Below are positions 25,806 to 38,094 of a stretch of 64,000 bases of DNA, in pieces. The first letter of the stretch is position 1. Every line of letters starts with the position of its first letter. The notes beneath the pieces are model-generated. The model saw nothing but the letters and a program-made list of their open reading frames with translations, was not told the DNA's origin and did no database searches. This DNA comes from Pectinophora gossypiella. Lineage: Eukaryota; Arthropoda; Insecta; Lepidoptera; Gelechiidae. The position numbers and the translations under genes are program-made. The stretch covers positions 7,254,678 to 7,318,677 of the forward strand of contig NC_065419.1 of assembly GCF_024362695.1 (NCBI RefSeq), read 5' to 3'.

Positions 25806-26643
25806 ATTAAGATTATGAAGTAAGTGTGTAAGTGTGTGTGTTGTTAGTGTGTGTCTGTCGAATCATCTACCTGCTCTTATCCCACTCTAAGTGGGGTCAG
25901 CATAAAATTTCTACTTCCATTTCCTTCCTCGTCATCTCGGTACTTCATACTCTTCATATACGAATAAAATGAAAAATATAAAGTTAGATTTTTTTATAAC
26001 TCTATTGACATGCCTACATACATGACTTGACCAATCTACAAGGCTATTTTTAACGGTGAAGGTTCCTACGTATGTTTAATGAAACCATCAAAAAGGTCAC
26101 GAGGTAATTTTGTTAAAATCCCACGTAATATTCGAGTGTCGGGTAAATATACAAGGGACGTGAAATTTGGGCGCGCATCGCATCGACCAAACTGGGGGTC
26201 ATTGACCTCTATCCTTCATCCCGCGAAGCCTTCGCTCTCGATTACACAACAAATCCTTTGTGATTTTATTTCGTAGACACTTGACAGTTTGTGTTGGAAA
26301 TATTGATTCCATCGGAGCTTATAGGTAAATAATATATGTGGGCATTTAACGCGTTGTGCATCGACATTATCTATACCTAAACGAACGAAAACGAACAATA
26401 AATAGATAATATTTAAAGAAGTTAGTGCACAAATTGTGTTAAATATTTCAATATAATAATTTATAGACATACAGAAATTTTGTCAATGAAAGAAACAAAT
26501 AAAAAATTCAATATTCGTAACTGTAACTCACTATTGAAGTAAAGCTTATTAAAGCGCATTTTATAACCTTCGCATCTTCACTTCACTCCAGACCAAAAAC
26601 TCAACACAACGATAAAATAGTTATCTAAATATCTACATACCTG

Positions 26644-26771
26644 TAGTGTTGAAGAGGTTGAAGAGGGGTGTACGAAGAGGGATGCGTCAAAACAAACTGG
26701 CAGAGAGAGGGACGCGACTGGCTTGGGCGGGCGGGGAAGCGGGTGTGCCCGCCGCGCTGCCCTACTGCGCA
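26644..26771 (-). other. Possible 5' untranslated exon on minus strand
   Basis: A GC-rich block ends at a good minus-strand donor (ACTACAG|GTATGTAG). It could be a first exon of a minus-strand gene, perhaps the one ending at 11-13 kb, but nothing in the sequence proves the join. Its short frames have no recognisable domain. Confidence 0.2.
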
Positions 26772-27123
26772 CCTACTACCGATCACATTCAACACATCTC
26801 ACCTATTCGTCATATCTGCACCGCAATCACTACATTGACAATCAACAACCTGAATTAAGTGAAAGTACACAAGCTGTTTATAAACATTTCGAATTTTGAA
26901 CTTAGAGTTTGAAATAATCGCGATCTATATTGAATTTAAATTGTCCGGTATTTTATGAATCTACTAACGCATCCATAATAATATCCTATACTCAGATTAA
27001 GTCTTAGATATTAAGGATACAACTTTTGGCTTGAATAAAATGGGATAGTTTTTTTAATCTAACCAGATAAGTACTTAATTAAATATCTATCACAAAAATT
27101 TTATCTGCTTAAAGTTCAACAGT

Positions 27124-27276
27124 GTACGGTCACGCGAACTAATATGAAAAAAGTTAATGTGCATACTTTGAAACTATGTCACATTAACTTTTTTGACAAA
27201 TTAAACCGTAAGTCTCATTAAATGTCAATGCGACAGGGTTCTAAAGTGGTTACATAATATTGCTCATGACTGTACG
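27124..27276. mobile_element. MITE family 2 copy
   Basis: The ends 'tgtacggtcacgcgaactaatatg' and 'attgctcatgactgtacg' are inverted. The body 'gttaatgtgcatactttg' and 'gtcacattaacttttttgac' also forms internal inverted repeats. A sister copy lies in opposite orientation at 47366-47515. Confidence 0.65.
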
Positions 27277-27574
27277 CTTCAAAATGATTATGTTAGTTAT
27301 ACATGGCATACAACGGTATATTTTTCTCTACATCTTAGTAATGCTCAATGGTCAAATGAGCGAAGAACAATAGAAATTGCAGCAAGCCAGCAAGGCTAGG
27401 GAAGTAATTACTAATTATGTATAAAAGATTATATACGCTATACTATAAGACATGGATTTGTACAATAAACTGAAGGAAGTATGCTATGGAGCATTAACTA
27501 TAATTTATCAGCTATGCAACACCCGCCGTTGGTCCCGGCTATTAGCCGTAAAAACACCTCCACCAACCCGCAAT

Positions 27575-27668
27575 GGAGCAGTGTGGTGGAGTATGCTCCA
27601 TACCCCCTCCCGTTGATTGAGGGGAGGCTTGTGCCCAGCAGTGGGACGTATTAGGCTGTTTATGTTAC
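27575..27668 (-). mobile_element. Lepidoptera 'cccactgctgggcacaggcctcccctcaat' repeat
   Basis: Reverse copy ('ttgattgaggggaggcttgtgcccagcagtgggacgtattaggctg'). Related copies: 16696-16760, 31166-31240, 41885-41950, 53410-53480. Confidence 0.65.
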
Positions 27669-28289
27669 GTTATGCAACACAAGGGTGAAAATTCTTTGTA
27701 TTTACTTCTAGTAATCCGATTTACAATGATATTTAACTACATACCATATTAATATAAAATTATTCTGTATTATACTCATCCATATTCTATAAAGTTTAGA
27801 TTTTCGATTTTAACTTTTGTTTGTTAGTACATCAGCTTTGACACGATTCTGTCAAGTCAACCTAGTCGACATCTCCATAACAATGGAAGCTCGGAACTAG
27901 AGCATCTTTTACGTAATGAATGTCCATAGTAATAATCGATATTACATCTCATGTTATATAATTGTCCCAATTCGACTTTACAGACTCCCTTAGACGGGAG
28001 TAAAACTGTACCACGCATGCGCTGACGACGCTACTGTTGTATAATGTTATACCTATCTAAATGTTGAGGTGTACGTTGCTAATCTGCTGGGAGAGTAGTA
28101 TTTTTGAGGAGAAATCCAAACAAGATAAAACATCAATGTTTGCGCTTCTTCTCAAGGACCTGATTCCTGTCATGCGTAGAATGTAAACACGTTTTTTGTA
28201 CAAGCGTGTATTGTCACGCGTGCTTAAACTGGACAGTAAACACGTGTGTCTGGAGTGGGTCCACAGTGGACACAAAATAAACATACATA

Positions 28290-28385
28290 CATACATACAT
28301 AAACTCACGCCCGTAATCCCTAATGGGGTGGGCAGAGCCACAAGTAATCAAAGACAACTTGCAGCCACTGTTGATACGATGTCGT
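28290..28385 (+). mobile_element. SINE-like repeat fragment
   Basis: 'aaactcacgcccgtaatccctaatggggtgggcagagccacaag' matches 18120-18240 in reverse. It is preceded by a (CATA)n microsatellite at 28280-28302. Confidence 0.6.
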
Positions 28386-28464
28386 AAGCTGGATATGATG
28401 AACCTTATGGTGATAAACACGTATGAAAATATGTATTTGCGTGTGACAAACCGAATTCGAAAGG

Positions 28465-28535
28465 AGTTCGTGTCAGACAGAGTACTGCGGGGCGGAAGGC
28501 CAGAGGGAAACCACTGTCCTATTTTTCCCTAAAAA
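28465..28535 (+). repeat. Interspersed repeat 'gtactgcgg..gagggaaaccactg'
   Basis: The same block recurs in reverse at 48853-48975 ('cagtggtttccctcttgccttctatccgcagtactc'). Confidence 0.55.
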
Positions 28536-28825
28536 GTAGTGATAAATCGGAATTAAGTGTCCAACCATCTTGCGTCTGTCCTCTTTAACTCTCAGTATTT
28601 GTCTTCTTTCTCTTAATAGCACTTCTACCATTATTACACTACTTTGGTAGACAAGAATGGAGAATGCTACATAGATAAGAGCGTCGCACTCAAATTAATG
28701 ATGAAGGTCTGTGCCCACTACACCGTATTATACTAGGACCTTGTCAGGCAGGGACCGGCGCGTACCGGACGCTACTATGTCCACTGCAACGGAGCAACCC
28801 CGTTCTATCACCGTATGTACATTTT

Positions 28826-29235
28826 TTTTGACGTGACTTATTCTAGATTTGTAGCACATGGCATTAACTACGTGGCCGGACAAATTTAATGGGGAGCGCT
28901 GAAGGCAACGGTATAACGTTTAAGACAACAGGCCTGAGGGTGCCCAGTTGGGCGCGAACCTTGGCTCATGGCGTCGTCTGAGAGGAAGAATATTTGAAAG
29001 GATTAATCAACCTTAGAGGGTCGATAGCGATAAGCGCTGAATGAGGGAAATCGTCGACCACGCCGGCGGGGTCGGTATCGGGGTTCTAAAGTGTTTGGTG
29101 TCGCGAGCTGATTGGCCGCCTCTATGCCTAGAGTAATCGGGTCGTCGGGATCGTATATTACGTCCTTCGGACGCCGATACTTTTCAGTAGGTACCGTCCC
29201 TAAGCGGGATGTATTCGGAAGCCGCAACTACCGTA
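28826..29235 (-). mobile_element. 5'-truncated copy of the intron-7 LINE
   Basis: Near-parallel to 6621-6990: 'ttttttttgacgtgacttattctagatttg', 'cgataagcgctgaatgag', 'gtgtcgcgagctgattggccgcctctatg', 'actttt cagta..ccgtccctaagcggg'. The minus frame 29003-29227 encodes part of the ORF2 C-terminus or tail (RPKDVIYDPDDPITLGIEAA). It ends in a T run on +, that is a poly(A) tail on -. Confidence 0.75.
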
Positions 29236-29887
29236 TGTACCGAGGTGCATGGTACGATATGTTCAGATTTGACGGAACGCTCTAGTAGGCGTTGCACCAT
29301 AGAAATTCATACAAAGAATATTTTTGTGCCTGTGCCGGGACGGATACGGTCCTGGTATGACACGGTGTAGTGGGCACGGACCTTTATACGAGATTAAATT
29401 CGCGTGGTAACTGAAAGTTTGTTTTGAATATGACATTTAAAAGGGTTGGTATTCTCCACCTTCAACTTGTGTATCAGAAGGATGAAAAGTTGAGTAATTC
29501 GTCTGTAAGGTTTTAATTTCTTTGCGTTGTTCTTTATAATCATCATCAGCCGTACGACGCCCACTGCTGGGAATAGGCCTCCCCCAAGGATCTCCACGAC
29601 GATCGGTCCTGCGCTGCCCGCATCCAGATAAGCTATTATTAAGCTGATAGATGTCAGTATGGGCGCGTGGGTGCTGGGTGTACGTTTCAGGCGCCATTAA
29701 CCTTGGCTGACCTCTTTACCCAGTTTATCTATAGGTACAGGTGCTTACCTTAATGGATCTTGAACATTACGACTCATGTATAAAGTGTTTTTTTTTATAA
29801 TATAGGGGGCAAACGCGCAGACGGATCGCCTGATGATAAGCAATTACAACACACGGGCTTTCAATTTTTTTTACATTTTTCCTCACC

Positions 29888-30025
29888 TTATGGTTGTCTG
29901 GAAGAAATCGCTTTAAGCGATAAGGCCGCCATTTGCTTTGTACTTAGTTAAGAGACTTTTTGTAATTATTTCTTTTTATTTTGGTGCAGTAAAGTGTATT
30001 TGTATTGTATTGTATTGTGGGGGGG
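29888..30025 (+). mobile_element. Non-LTR retrotransposon 3' tail
   Basis: 'ggttgtctggaagaaatcgctttaagcgataaggccgcc', then 'gcagtaaagtgtatttg', a (TATTG)n end and a short G run. Confidence 0.7.
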
Positions 30026-30546
30026 GGGACATTGTTGACGGATTATAATTAGTCTAAAAGAATTCTTCTTATCTTCTCTATTGAGAAATCAAACACAAAC
30101 TGTTTAGTACATACAAATTATGATATTCGAAAGTAAACGAATATTACAAAAACAACCGTGTCTAATATAACACAGGGGTGGATCATACGCGTCTAGTCAC
30201 CTCGTCAGCGCATATCCGTAAACCACGGGAGGTATATCAATTCAAATTCAATGGTTTAGTGCCCAAACCGGGATTCGAACATTACAATGTAAGTCACGTG
30301 TTCTTTGAATAGGGCTGCCTAAGAAGATCGTCTTAAATAAGTAGACCCATTCTTCTAATTGGGTAGTTACATAGGTCAAAGATAAATTATTAAATTCTGA
30401 TAACTAGATAAAGACAGCTCTATAGGTAACAAAAAAGTTTTCTATTTAACTTATTTATGAATTTTAATAAAGAAAAATTAAATAAGGCGAAATTTTGTCA
30501 CGTTTTTCTATAACGAAGGTTGCTTTTAATATAAATTCTATAGTCA

Positions 30547-30607
30547 TTTTGTGTTTTGACGTTTAGTAAAAAGTAACTAATCTGACTAGTTGGAAACTAT
30601 CTTATTA
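30547..30607. repeat. Dispersed repeat shared with 60143-60206
   Basis: 'gtgttttgacgtttagtaaaaagtaact..tctgactagttggaaact' is almost identical at 60150-60200. No ORF; probably a small MITE. Confidence 0.6.
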
Positions 30608-31165
30608 TATGTTTTTTGAAGTGCCTTAGTTGGGTGATTATTCGTCATTATATAAAAATATTATAATTATTTTTAAATTAATAGAAGTGCTTAAATAGAA
30701 CCATATAAAAGGCTGAAGTGTGCATTGATCTAAACGCGCATCTAATTCAATTTTCCTATTACAAATAATGCTAGTCATTAGATATAATTGTAAGCTCAAT
30801 TGAATCAAGTGTGTTCTGTTTAGATGATTGGGCTAAATAGCTGTTTAACTGTTGTTTATGTCCAACAATGTATGCAAGCAATAGAAAGCTGCGATTGAGA
30901 AATATTGACGTCATTTGTTGTTCTATTGTTTCGAATGCCTAGTTAAAAGGATTTAGGGCTGGTTTACATTGAGCAGGAGACTTGAAAATATGAATAAAAA
31001 GGTTAGGTTCGTTAGAAAATGATCCCCGAACGAGTGTGAGAGTGTATCCGTGGTTCAGGCATCATCAGAAAAGGTCACAGCGGTGTCTTAGTCGATGCGA
31101 GTCCGACATATGCCCTCGCTGCCCTCGCGTCGCTGCGAGAAACCAGATAGCCAGTTTTTAAGTAA

Positions 31166-31468
31166 TTTATATAACATAAACAGCCTATATACGTCCCACT
31201 GCTGGGTACAGGCCTCCACTCCACTACGGTTTATAGAGGTATTTGGGCTAGCAGCCCGGGACCGACGACTTAATGTGCCTTCCTAAGCACGGAATCACCT
31301 TTCTTTATCGGACAACCAGGTGATTTAGCCTGCAATGACCCAGCCAAACGAAGGACAGTCTCACAAAGTGATTTGCGAGTTTTGCGACAGTGTTCCCATC
31401 GAGAATCGGAATCGGGAAACCTCCAGATCGTGAGCCCAATGCTCTAAGTACTAGACCACGGAGGCTGT
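31166..31468 (-). mobile_element. SINE family 1 related composite copy
   Basis: Begins with 'aacagcctatatacgtcccactgctggg' and ends with the reverse of the tRNA-like head ('gagcccaatgctctaagtactagaccacggagg'). It has the same layout as 41885-42162. Confidence 0.7.
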
Positions 31469-32559
31469 CAATAAAGTTAAGTAGGTCAATAAAGGTTAGA
31501 TTAGATAAAAAAGTGTTGGGTTAGGATACGTCAAAAACGCGGAAGAATGCGAAAGCGTATCCTCAGGTTTGATATTACGGTGGTGATACGAACACCGGGG
31601 GGGTTTTAGCCGGGTTGAGCCCGACATAACCCTCACGCTGCCCCCGCGGCGGAAGGGTATGCCGTATGCGGTACGGATTTCCCCTCGAAAAAAAGGTTAG
31701 GTCAAAAAAGGTAAGGTTAGATCCAATTAATATTAGATTAGATCTAAATATTAAAAAAATATAAAAATATAAAATAAAAGAAGGATAAAATATAATAAAA
31801 TAAAAGAAATATAAAATATAAGATAAAAGGGATTGTAAATAAAAATAAAAATACTAGAGGAGTTTTCACTAAAATGATTAAGTCGCTTAACCTCATTAAT
31901 CAGAATATAGGCGTGTGGTGTGGCGGAGTGTCCGTCCCTTTCAGGGCCACAAATAGCCCGGGGACGGACGAGTGACTTGACGAACAACATCATTAGGAAG
32001 ACACCAGCTCGCTATATTTAGTACGTATACGTATACTTCCTGATTTTTCCTTGTTTTTCAAGCTGAGGTGCGGTCGTCGATGTTTGTTTAGCTATTTTTA
32101 TATTACGTTACTGCTCAAACAGAAATTTCCTTTTCTTTGTGATCACTAAGACTACTGAGACAGATCCAGGTCCCAGAGCCCTCAAAATTTCCCCCTTTTT
32201 CCGGTCAAGTAAAAATCCAGTATTTGGAAACTTTACTGTAAAGGCGTGTTTTGACCACATAAATAGTAGTACTTATCGTTTTTGTAAGTAGGTTACGAGC
32301 GCAATGATTACATACGTAGGTACGTATATAGATATGTAACTAGCTTTCGTTTTTGAAGACTCATTTATAAGTAAACTATTTTACATTTCAAACAGTTTGG
32401 TTCAGTCAAAATGTTTTTGACAATAATATACCGGCACAATTTTCAATTAGGACGTAACATATCTATACCTACATGCTAAAATATATCATTTCTTGTTCGA
32501 CATTACACTGTTTTGTTTTGACTTGTAAGTAATGAGAATTTGTGCGAATGTTACAATAC

Positions 32560-32881
32560 GGGAACATTCTATCGAGCGTTCTTGCTCATGAAAACGTTCA
32601 TAGCAATGTTTGGCTCTATGCTTGACTCGGCTCGTTGTTCAGTTCGACAAATATAAAACGGCGAATGCTCGATGTTCTGTTACAAGTGAATGCTCAAGTC
32701 TATTAGCACCTTATGGGAGTATTTGAATTCAGAGAGAGGGCAACTTGATAGTCAGCGCCCTCTTACGCAAGGAGCTCTTACCGCGTTCATTCGCATGCCT
32801 CGGCACCAGTCACCACCGACACGGCTCTCGTCTCTTCGTGTGCTCGTAGAGCTTAACGAGTCTGTGTGGAACGCTACGTAG
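32560..32881 (+). promoter_or_regulatory. Candidate TATA promoter with heat-shock-like elements
   Basis: 'gggaacattctatcgagcgttcttgctc' and 'gaaaacgttcatagc' contain GAA/TTC half-sites at roughly 5-bp steps. A TATA-like 'aaatataaaac' lies at about 32649-32659. A 63-codon frame at 32690-32881 follows but has no recognisable family. It may be chance or part of an unrecognised element. Confidence 0.18.
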
Positions 32882-34439
32882 TTCCAGTCAGTCACACTAG
32901 ATGGCAAAATATTGTTGAAAATAGTTTGCTTCAAGAAAAAGTGCTCGAACTCGTCCATTATTTCTCTGTAACGATTAGGAGACTCAAATGTTTCTGTAAT
33001 AACCTTTTAGTGTTAGATTGAATTAGGTACTCTTATTATTAAGAAATTAAACCGAGTTACAAAATAGTATACCATTCGATATGTTGCTTAGTAAAACAAT
33101 AATGGCAGTTGAACGATCGAAAAGTTTTAAGTTTGGAAGTTGAAAGGGAAGTCGGAGCGAATAGGGTGTCTTAATGTCTGAAGCACCCTGAAGTCTAAAA
33201 GTACAAGTACAAAACTTTAAATAGGTTTTCAACACAAGTACTTGCGTAATTCTGAAAGGTATTAAAATATCCCTGCGAAACATATTAAAATATTATTCAT
33301 AAACTTTCTCACACTTTACTTGCCTGAGATGAAAGTTATGAGGGCGTTGAAAGACGTAAGCTGCTATAATACCTACAAAGGTAGTGAATAAGCAAGGTAT
33401 TACCCAATAGTCGTATTGTACGAAGAATATGTAAAATCAAGTACTTAGTGAATAAAATAAAATAACTAGACCTAACCCAACATAAATATAATCTCACACC
33501 CGCTATAGTAATTGGTCTATAGTGTATTCTCAAGATCGTAAATAAGGACATTGTAAATTTTGTTTTATCGTCTTTGATCGATAGTACACAAAGAAATTGT
33601 TTACAAATTGTACTTTTATGCGGTAAGTACAATAATTAAGTTCTGTGTCTATTTTTGAAATACAAATACCTTAAGTACTTCTAATTTAAATAAAGCATGT
33701 AATACATATGAATGTTCGAAGTTGTAATTTAAATTTTAAAGTGTGCGGCGAACCGATCTAGGAGAGCTTACGGCGACTTTACACTTGATTTATAGGCGCA
33801 GGTAACGGCTGAAAAATTCAAATTCCCCGCCACTAGGTAGTTCCTATTAACTTGTGGGCGGGAAACTGAACACTGCCACAGTGTATATATGTGGTTATGT
33901 AGCTTATGATTTTATAATAGGTTAGCTTTTCATCATGTTGTCACCGGGTTGGTCTAAGATGACATCCTAGATAGATATAGACGGAGCCAAAAGTAGATGC
34001 AGTTCTTTTTTATTTATATTAGCATACAGTTCAAACCAGCAGTGCAATTCTGTAAGGTAATTTTTGAAACTCGCATCTGAATCCGCGGTGAGTTTTTGTT
34101 TTGGCATTCTGTAAGACATGTACTTAAGTTGAATGCACACTAGCGACACAGTTGCGAGTACGGCACCGAGTCGAACTAAAGTTGATGCGAGATTTTGACG
34201 TTTTTAGTATGAGATGACAGATGTATCCGCATTCTGTAAGGGTGATTCCCCGTTCACTTCGCTATTCACTTCACTTACGAACTCGATTTGATCTGTCAAA
34301 TAAAAAGTTGATGTTCGTCGAGTGAAATCTATACGTTTCTTAGTTATTTGCTGGTGATATCGTATCTAATAAGACTCAATAAGTTTCAATTAAGGTAATT
34401 TAACAGATTAATGTTTAAAAAACTTTAGTGTAGTATTTT

Positions 34440-36045
34440 ATCTGGTGCTAGTGTACATGTTTCTTCTGATGAAAATCGCTCAAATGTTTTTATTAAAGTG
34501 TTTATTAGAGGAAGCTCATACTTTGGACAATTTTGAGTTGCGTCGACAAGCCTATGAAATTCGTAGTTTGTCTCTATTGACCCGAGATGATAACTATGTC
34601 AGCGTATAAAGTCTTTCGAAGCAATTAATCGACCAACTCGAGCTTGAGTTGCTCCCTATAATAAAAAAGTACGAAACGTCGAAGAAAAGGACTTACAACT
34701 CGTATTAAGGTGAGAAAATTACCTATCTTCTAATACCTACTACCTATCAAATAAATTATCGTTATTTTGTTAAAATAGATTGATAGCATACTATTCCACA
34801 CATATTGTGTACCTTCTCATTTTTGGCTAGTGGCAGCTACTAATAAAAGAAAATGTTCGGACCTATTTGTCCCAAACATCTGCATCCTGCTGCATAAACA
34901 AAGTGGTTAAGGTACTCAACAATCCGAACATGTTGAAAAAGTATATAAGGTTTCCCCAAAATATACAAGAAAGACAAATATTAAAGAGGAGATTTATATT
35001 TGAAGATTTTTGTGATAAAACATGCGATGAAACCCTAATACGAGTACCCACTATCTACTTTCTTGTATTGAATTACAGGTTTCATGAAAAATTCATCATT
35101 GGCAGCATTGATGGCACTATCATAACTTAAAAAGACTGGCTGAGCATGAAGAGCGCTTCTTCTGTCGTAAGAATTATCATGCTAGGATGTGCAATTGAAA
35201 AAATATCATGTGCAATTGGTAAGTGAATTAGAATCTCTTGTCCCGCTTGATCAAACATCTTAGAGGTACTCAAATTATTATTTGATGATCATCTCCCTAA
35301 TCTTAGATTAAGTACCTATTTTTTAGATTACAGATGACAGTTTTATTTTTAATGAAGATGTAAGAGATCACTTAGAGCCTTTGACAAATGCTGGTGAAGA
35401 AATTGTTTTCTTTGGTAAGTTTTTCTTTAGTGAAGATATAATATATTTATAAAAGTGATAAAAATAATTATAAGTTGGCCCTTAACAAATCTATTAAAAA
35501 AGTTTTTAGATTTATTTAATAGGATACAGAGTATCTAACTGAAATTCTTTTCTAGACCATTCATCAACTATCTAAATGCAACATTTCTCGTGGTCTATTG
35601 TATAATTCTGTAAAAGCAGCAACAAACTTACGTTTCAGTTTTATTTGTAAGAAATTCCTTACTAACAATTGGTTTAAATATTTAGTAATAAAGTTGTATT
35701 CTTCATATATTTCAGGTGGTTCTGGATATGCTGAGCGGGCTAACCTTATGACACCTATAAATAATGCCCCAGACAATACACCTGAAACATATTATAACAT
35801 GCTTGCGCAACTCCGTAGAACGCCAAATGGTTTGTTGAAAAGACGCTTCAGGTGTTTGTTAGTACACAGGGTCCTAGACTATCATCCTGATAAAGTTGCA
35901 ATGCATGTTGTATTCTGCATAACGTGTTCAACCGGGCTGGAATGGAGGTAGTTAATTTGACTGAAGATGAAAACCTAAAGGAAGCTCAGGTGGCAGCCGA
36001 GACACAGAGAAGGCAACGTGCCAAATCATGATGATTTAAATGTTG
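34440..36045 (+). pseudogene. Harbinger (HARBI1-like) transposase remnant
   Basis: Fragments in order: an N-terminal piece with FELRRQAYEIRSLSLLTRDD; SQTSASCCINKVVKVLNNPN (34867 on); FIIGSIDGTIIT (35090-35127), matching the family's first catalytic IDGT block; DSFIFNEDVRDHLEPL (about 35335-35390); and 35710-35950 with SGYAERANLMTPINNAPDNT, LLKRRFRCLLVHRVLDYHPD. The usual GDSGY catalytic Asp reads GGSGY, and the Glu-containing IER segment before the LKRRF block is missing. Stops and frame changes separate the pieces, so it cannot make an active enzyme. Confidence 0.8.
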
Positions 36046-36554
36046 GACGGTCGCAAAGGCCTCAAAGGACATAGAAAAAAAAAGTCAAAGATCTTGTGAA
36101 TAGATTGTGGTGATCGCGTCGACCTTAACTCCACCTCAGTGTGAGAAGAGTAACAGAAGCTTAGGACTAAATATTTTAATTATCTATGTAGATCTAGTTA
36201 TAGTACATACTAAGGAATAACAGGTAATTTAGAGGTATAGGTATTATAGTGAGTGTGTTGTTATCATATAGAATTACCTACTTTGTGTAATGTTATACAA
36301 TAAAATTGTATATAATAGGCTATTATTACTTTAGGGTCTGCTATTAACTTCAAAATTGTATTTTATGAATAAATAACGGTTTTATATTATTATTTATATT
36401 TAGTACATAAGAACATTGAAAAAAAAGATTGTAATATAAGCAAAACCAGAAAAGAAACAACGAATAATAATAATATGTATAACGTATAATAAAATCTACT
36501 TTAAAACTTGAAAATATAAAATTACAATTTAAATACTTATTTATTTGACCCCAG

Positions 36555-37520
36555 TTCAACCTAATAGATTCTGCTAGCGCATTTAATTCTTCCTCCACTG
36601 CCGCCACAGCGTTAGCGGCAATTCCGTCTCTCTCAATGCTGTGCTTCATCATGCTCGCCTTGACCGGTGCATTGGGCCGCCGAATTTCTAACTGCTGCTC
36701 TTCAACTCACTGAAATCTGTAAGAGTAATAGTAGTTTATTTCAGCACATAAATGTAGTCAAAATAACATTAGATCAAATAAACTGAAATACGTACTTCTG
36801 AATGTCCACTGCTTTGTATTAAAGAGGGAGGCTGGGGAACCAATTGTATTGGGTCTGATTGCTGAAAATAAAATCATGTACTTTATTATTATTATTTTAG
36901 TATAATAACGACGAACACACCTAATTTAATAAAACTCTGACTAAAAATAGCTGGATTCCCAGTGGGCATCTCCAGTACCAAACCCTGAACCCCTATACCC
37001 ATAGCCACTATCCGTTCCTCCAATGCAAGTTCAGCTACATCCTCCACCCCACCACCAGTCCTACGTCTAGCTGCAGCCTGTGCTGCTACTTTTTTAACGG
37101 CACGTTTTTACTCAGACCGAAGTATATAAGTTTAAGTGTTTAGAATGCGTTAGTAGGTACATTGTTAATGAATAAATTGCAGAGAGATTGACAAACTCAA
37201 TAAACAAGCTAGGTTGAAATTCAATTTTTTTTTACATTTGAAATGCTTCAAGAACAGTATTTCGGACAAGAAATATTAATATTAACATACTCACTTTGGT
37301 CCACTGCTTGTATGTTTTAATCGTCCCACCCATATTATTGAGCCGCTATGACAAAACTTCCTAGTGCTCCACTCTCTGGCATATTGAGTTTTTGAAAAAC
37401 CCTTTGCCAGATCTGGGTTCCTCTCCAGGAAGTCAATCATTGCTTCTATTAGGGCAAAGGACAGATGGGATGAGCGCTTGCTTACACTGAAAAGATTTTT
37501 GTTTTTGTTACAAAACAAAA
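36555..37520 (-). pseudogene. Harbinger Myb/SANT-like accessory protein remnant
   Basis: Minus-strand pieces: 37291-37518 with FALIEAMIDFLERNPDLAKG and the QYAREWSTRK block; 36940-37105 with VKKVAAQAAARRRTGGGVED, ELALEERIVAMGIGVQGLVL; and 36555-36690 with SIERDGIAANAVAAVEEELN. This matches the DNA-binding partner encoded beside PIF/Harbinger transposases. Some gaps look like introns or deletions. The N-terminal Trp-rich helix is partly disrupted. Confidence 0.65.
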
Positions 37521-38094
37521 TAATTCCAGTCAGTAAGAGATTAATTTTAAGTAAAGGAATAAACTTACTTCATTATCCCGTTTCAAATATGTCCACACGC
37601 AGCCAAAACACCACAATCTATGCACCAAACCACTTAAAACATATAAATGCACTTGAAATTCCTCAACTTTGTTTTCAAACATTCTTACAAAACTTTTTTT
37701 TAGCTTTGAGTTATAAAAATGTAAGCATAGACTCAATGCTCATTCATCCAAAAGAATTAAGTTTATGATTAAAAATATTATAATTTAACTTATTAAGGCT
37801 TGAGTAATTTAAATTCGAGTACAGAAACGTGAATAAAATCATCCAAATTATAGTTCTTTGGCAGAATTTCATTATTTTAGCTAAAAACAATAAATCGGTA
37901 ATTACCGATTGGTATCTTCTCATTAAGCGCCAATCACTAGTAACTCGAAAGATATATCGAAGCTCACTTCACTTCGCAAGTGAGCTAGTGATGTTTACAG
38001 AATACCAAATCAAGGTCAGGTGAGATCGAATGCGAAGTGTAAGTGAGCGTCGAAGTGATAAGCGAGTTATTGTTCGAGATCTACAGAATCGACA

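Larger units (their letters stand above)
12860..34200. other. Gene-poor, repeat-rich region
   Basis: Apart from the exon candidates listed separately, I see no convincing coding exon here. Open frames are short, AT-rich and without family signatures. The identifiable content is SINE, LINE-tail and MITE copies plus microsatellites, listed individually. Parts may be introns of genes whose exons lie elsewhere; for example a possible minus-strand untranslated exon ends with CAG|GTATGTAG near 26644. Confidence 0.6.
34231..38089. mobile_element. Degenerate PIF/Harbinger DNA transposon
   Basis: Two converging open regions match the two-protein plan of PIF/Harbinger elements: a DDE transposase (34440-36040, +) and a Myb/SANT-like partner (36555-37520, -). 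The outer regions form imperfect inverted repeats. The left 'attctgtaagggtgattccc..cacttcacttacgaactcg' parallels the reverse complement of the right 'attctgtagatctcg..cgctcacttacacttcgcattcg'. Exact ends and the 3-bp target duplication are not resolved. Both genes are broken, so the element is inactive. Confidence 0.75.

Noticed and set aside
12860..34000. CRISPR array, bacterial operon or viral insertion
   Set aside because: Repeats here are dispersed, not regularly spaced; no prokaryotic or viral gene signatures were seen.
33967..34149. 60-codon minus-strand ORF (MPKQKLTADSDASFKNYL)
   Set aside because: Lies at the edge of the Harbinger element; too short and not recognisable as host or transposon protein.
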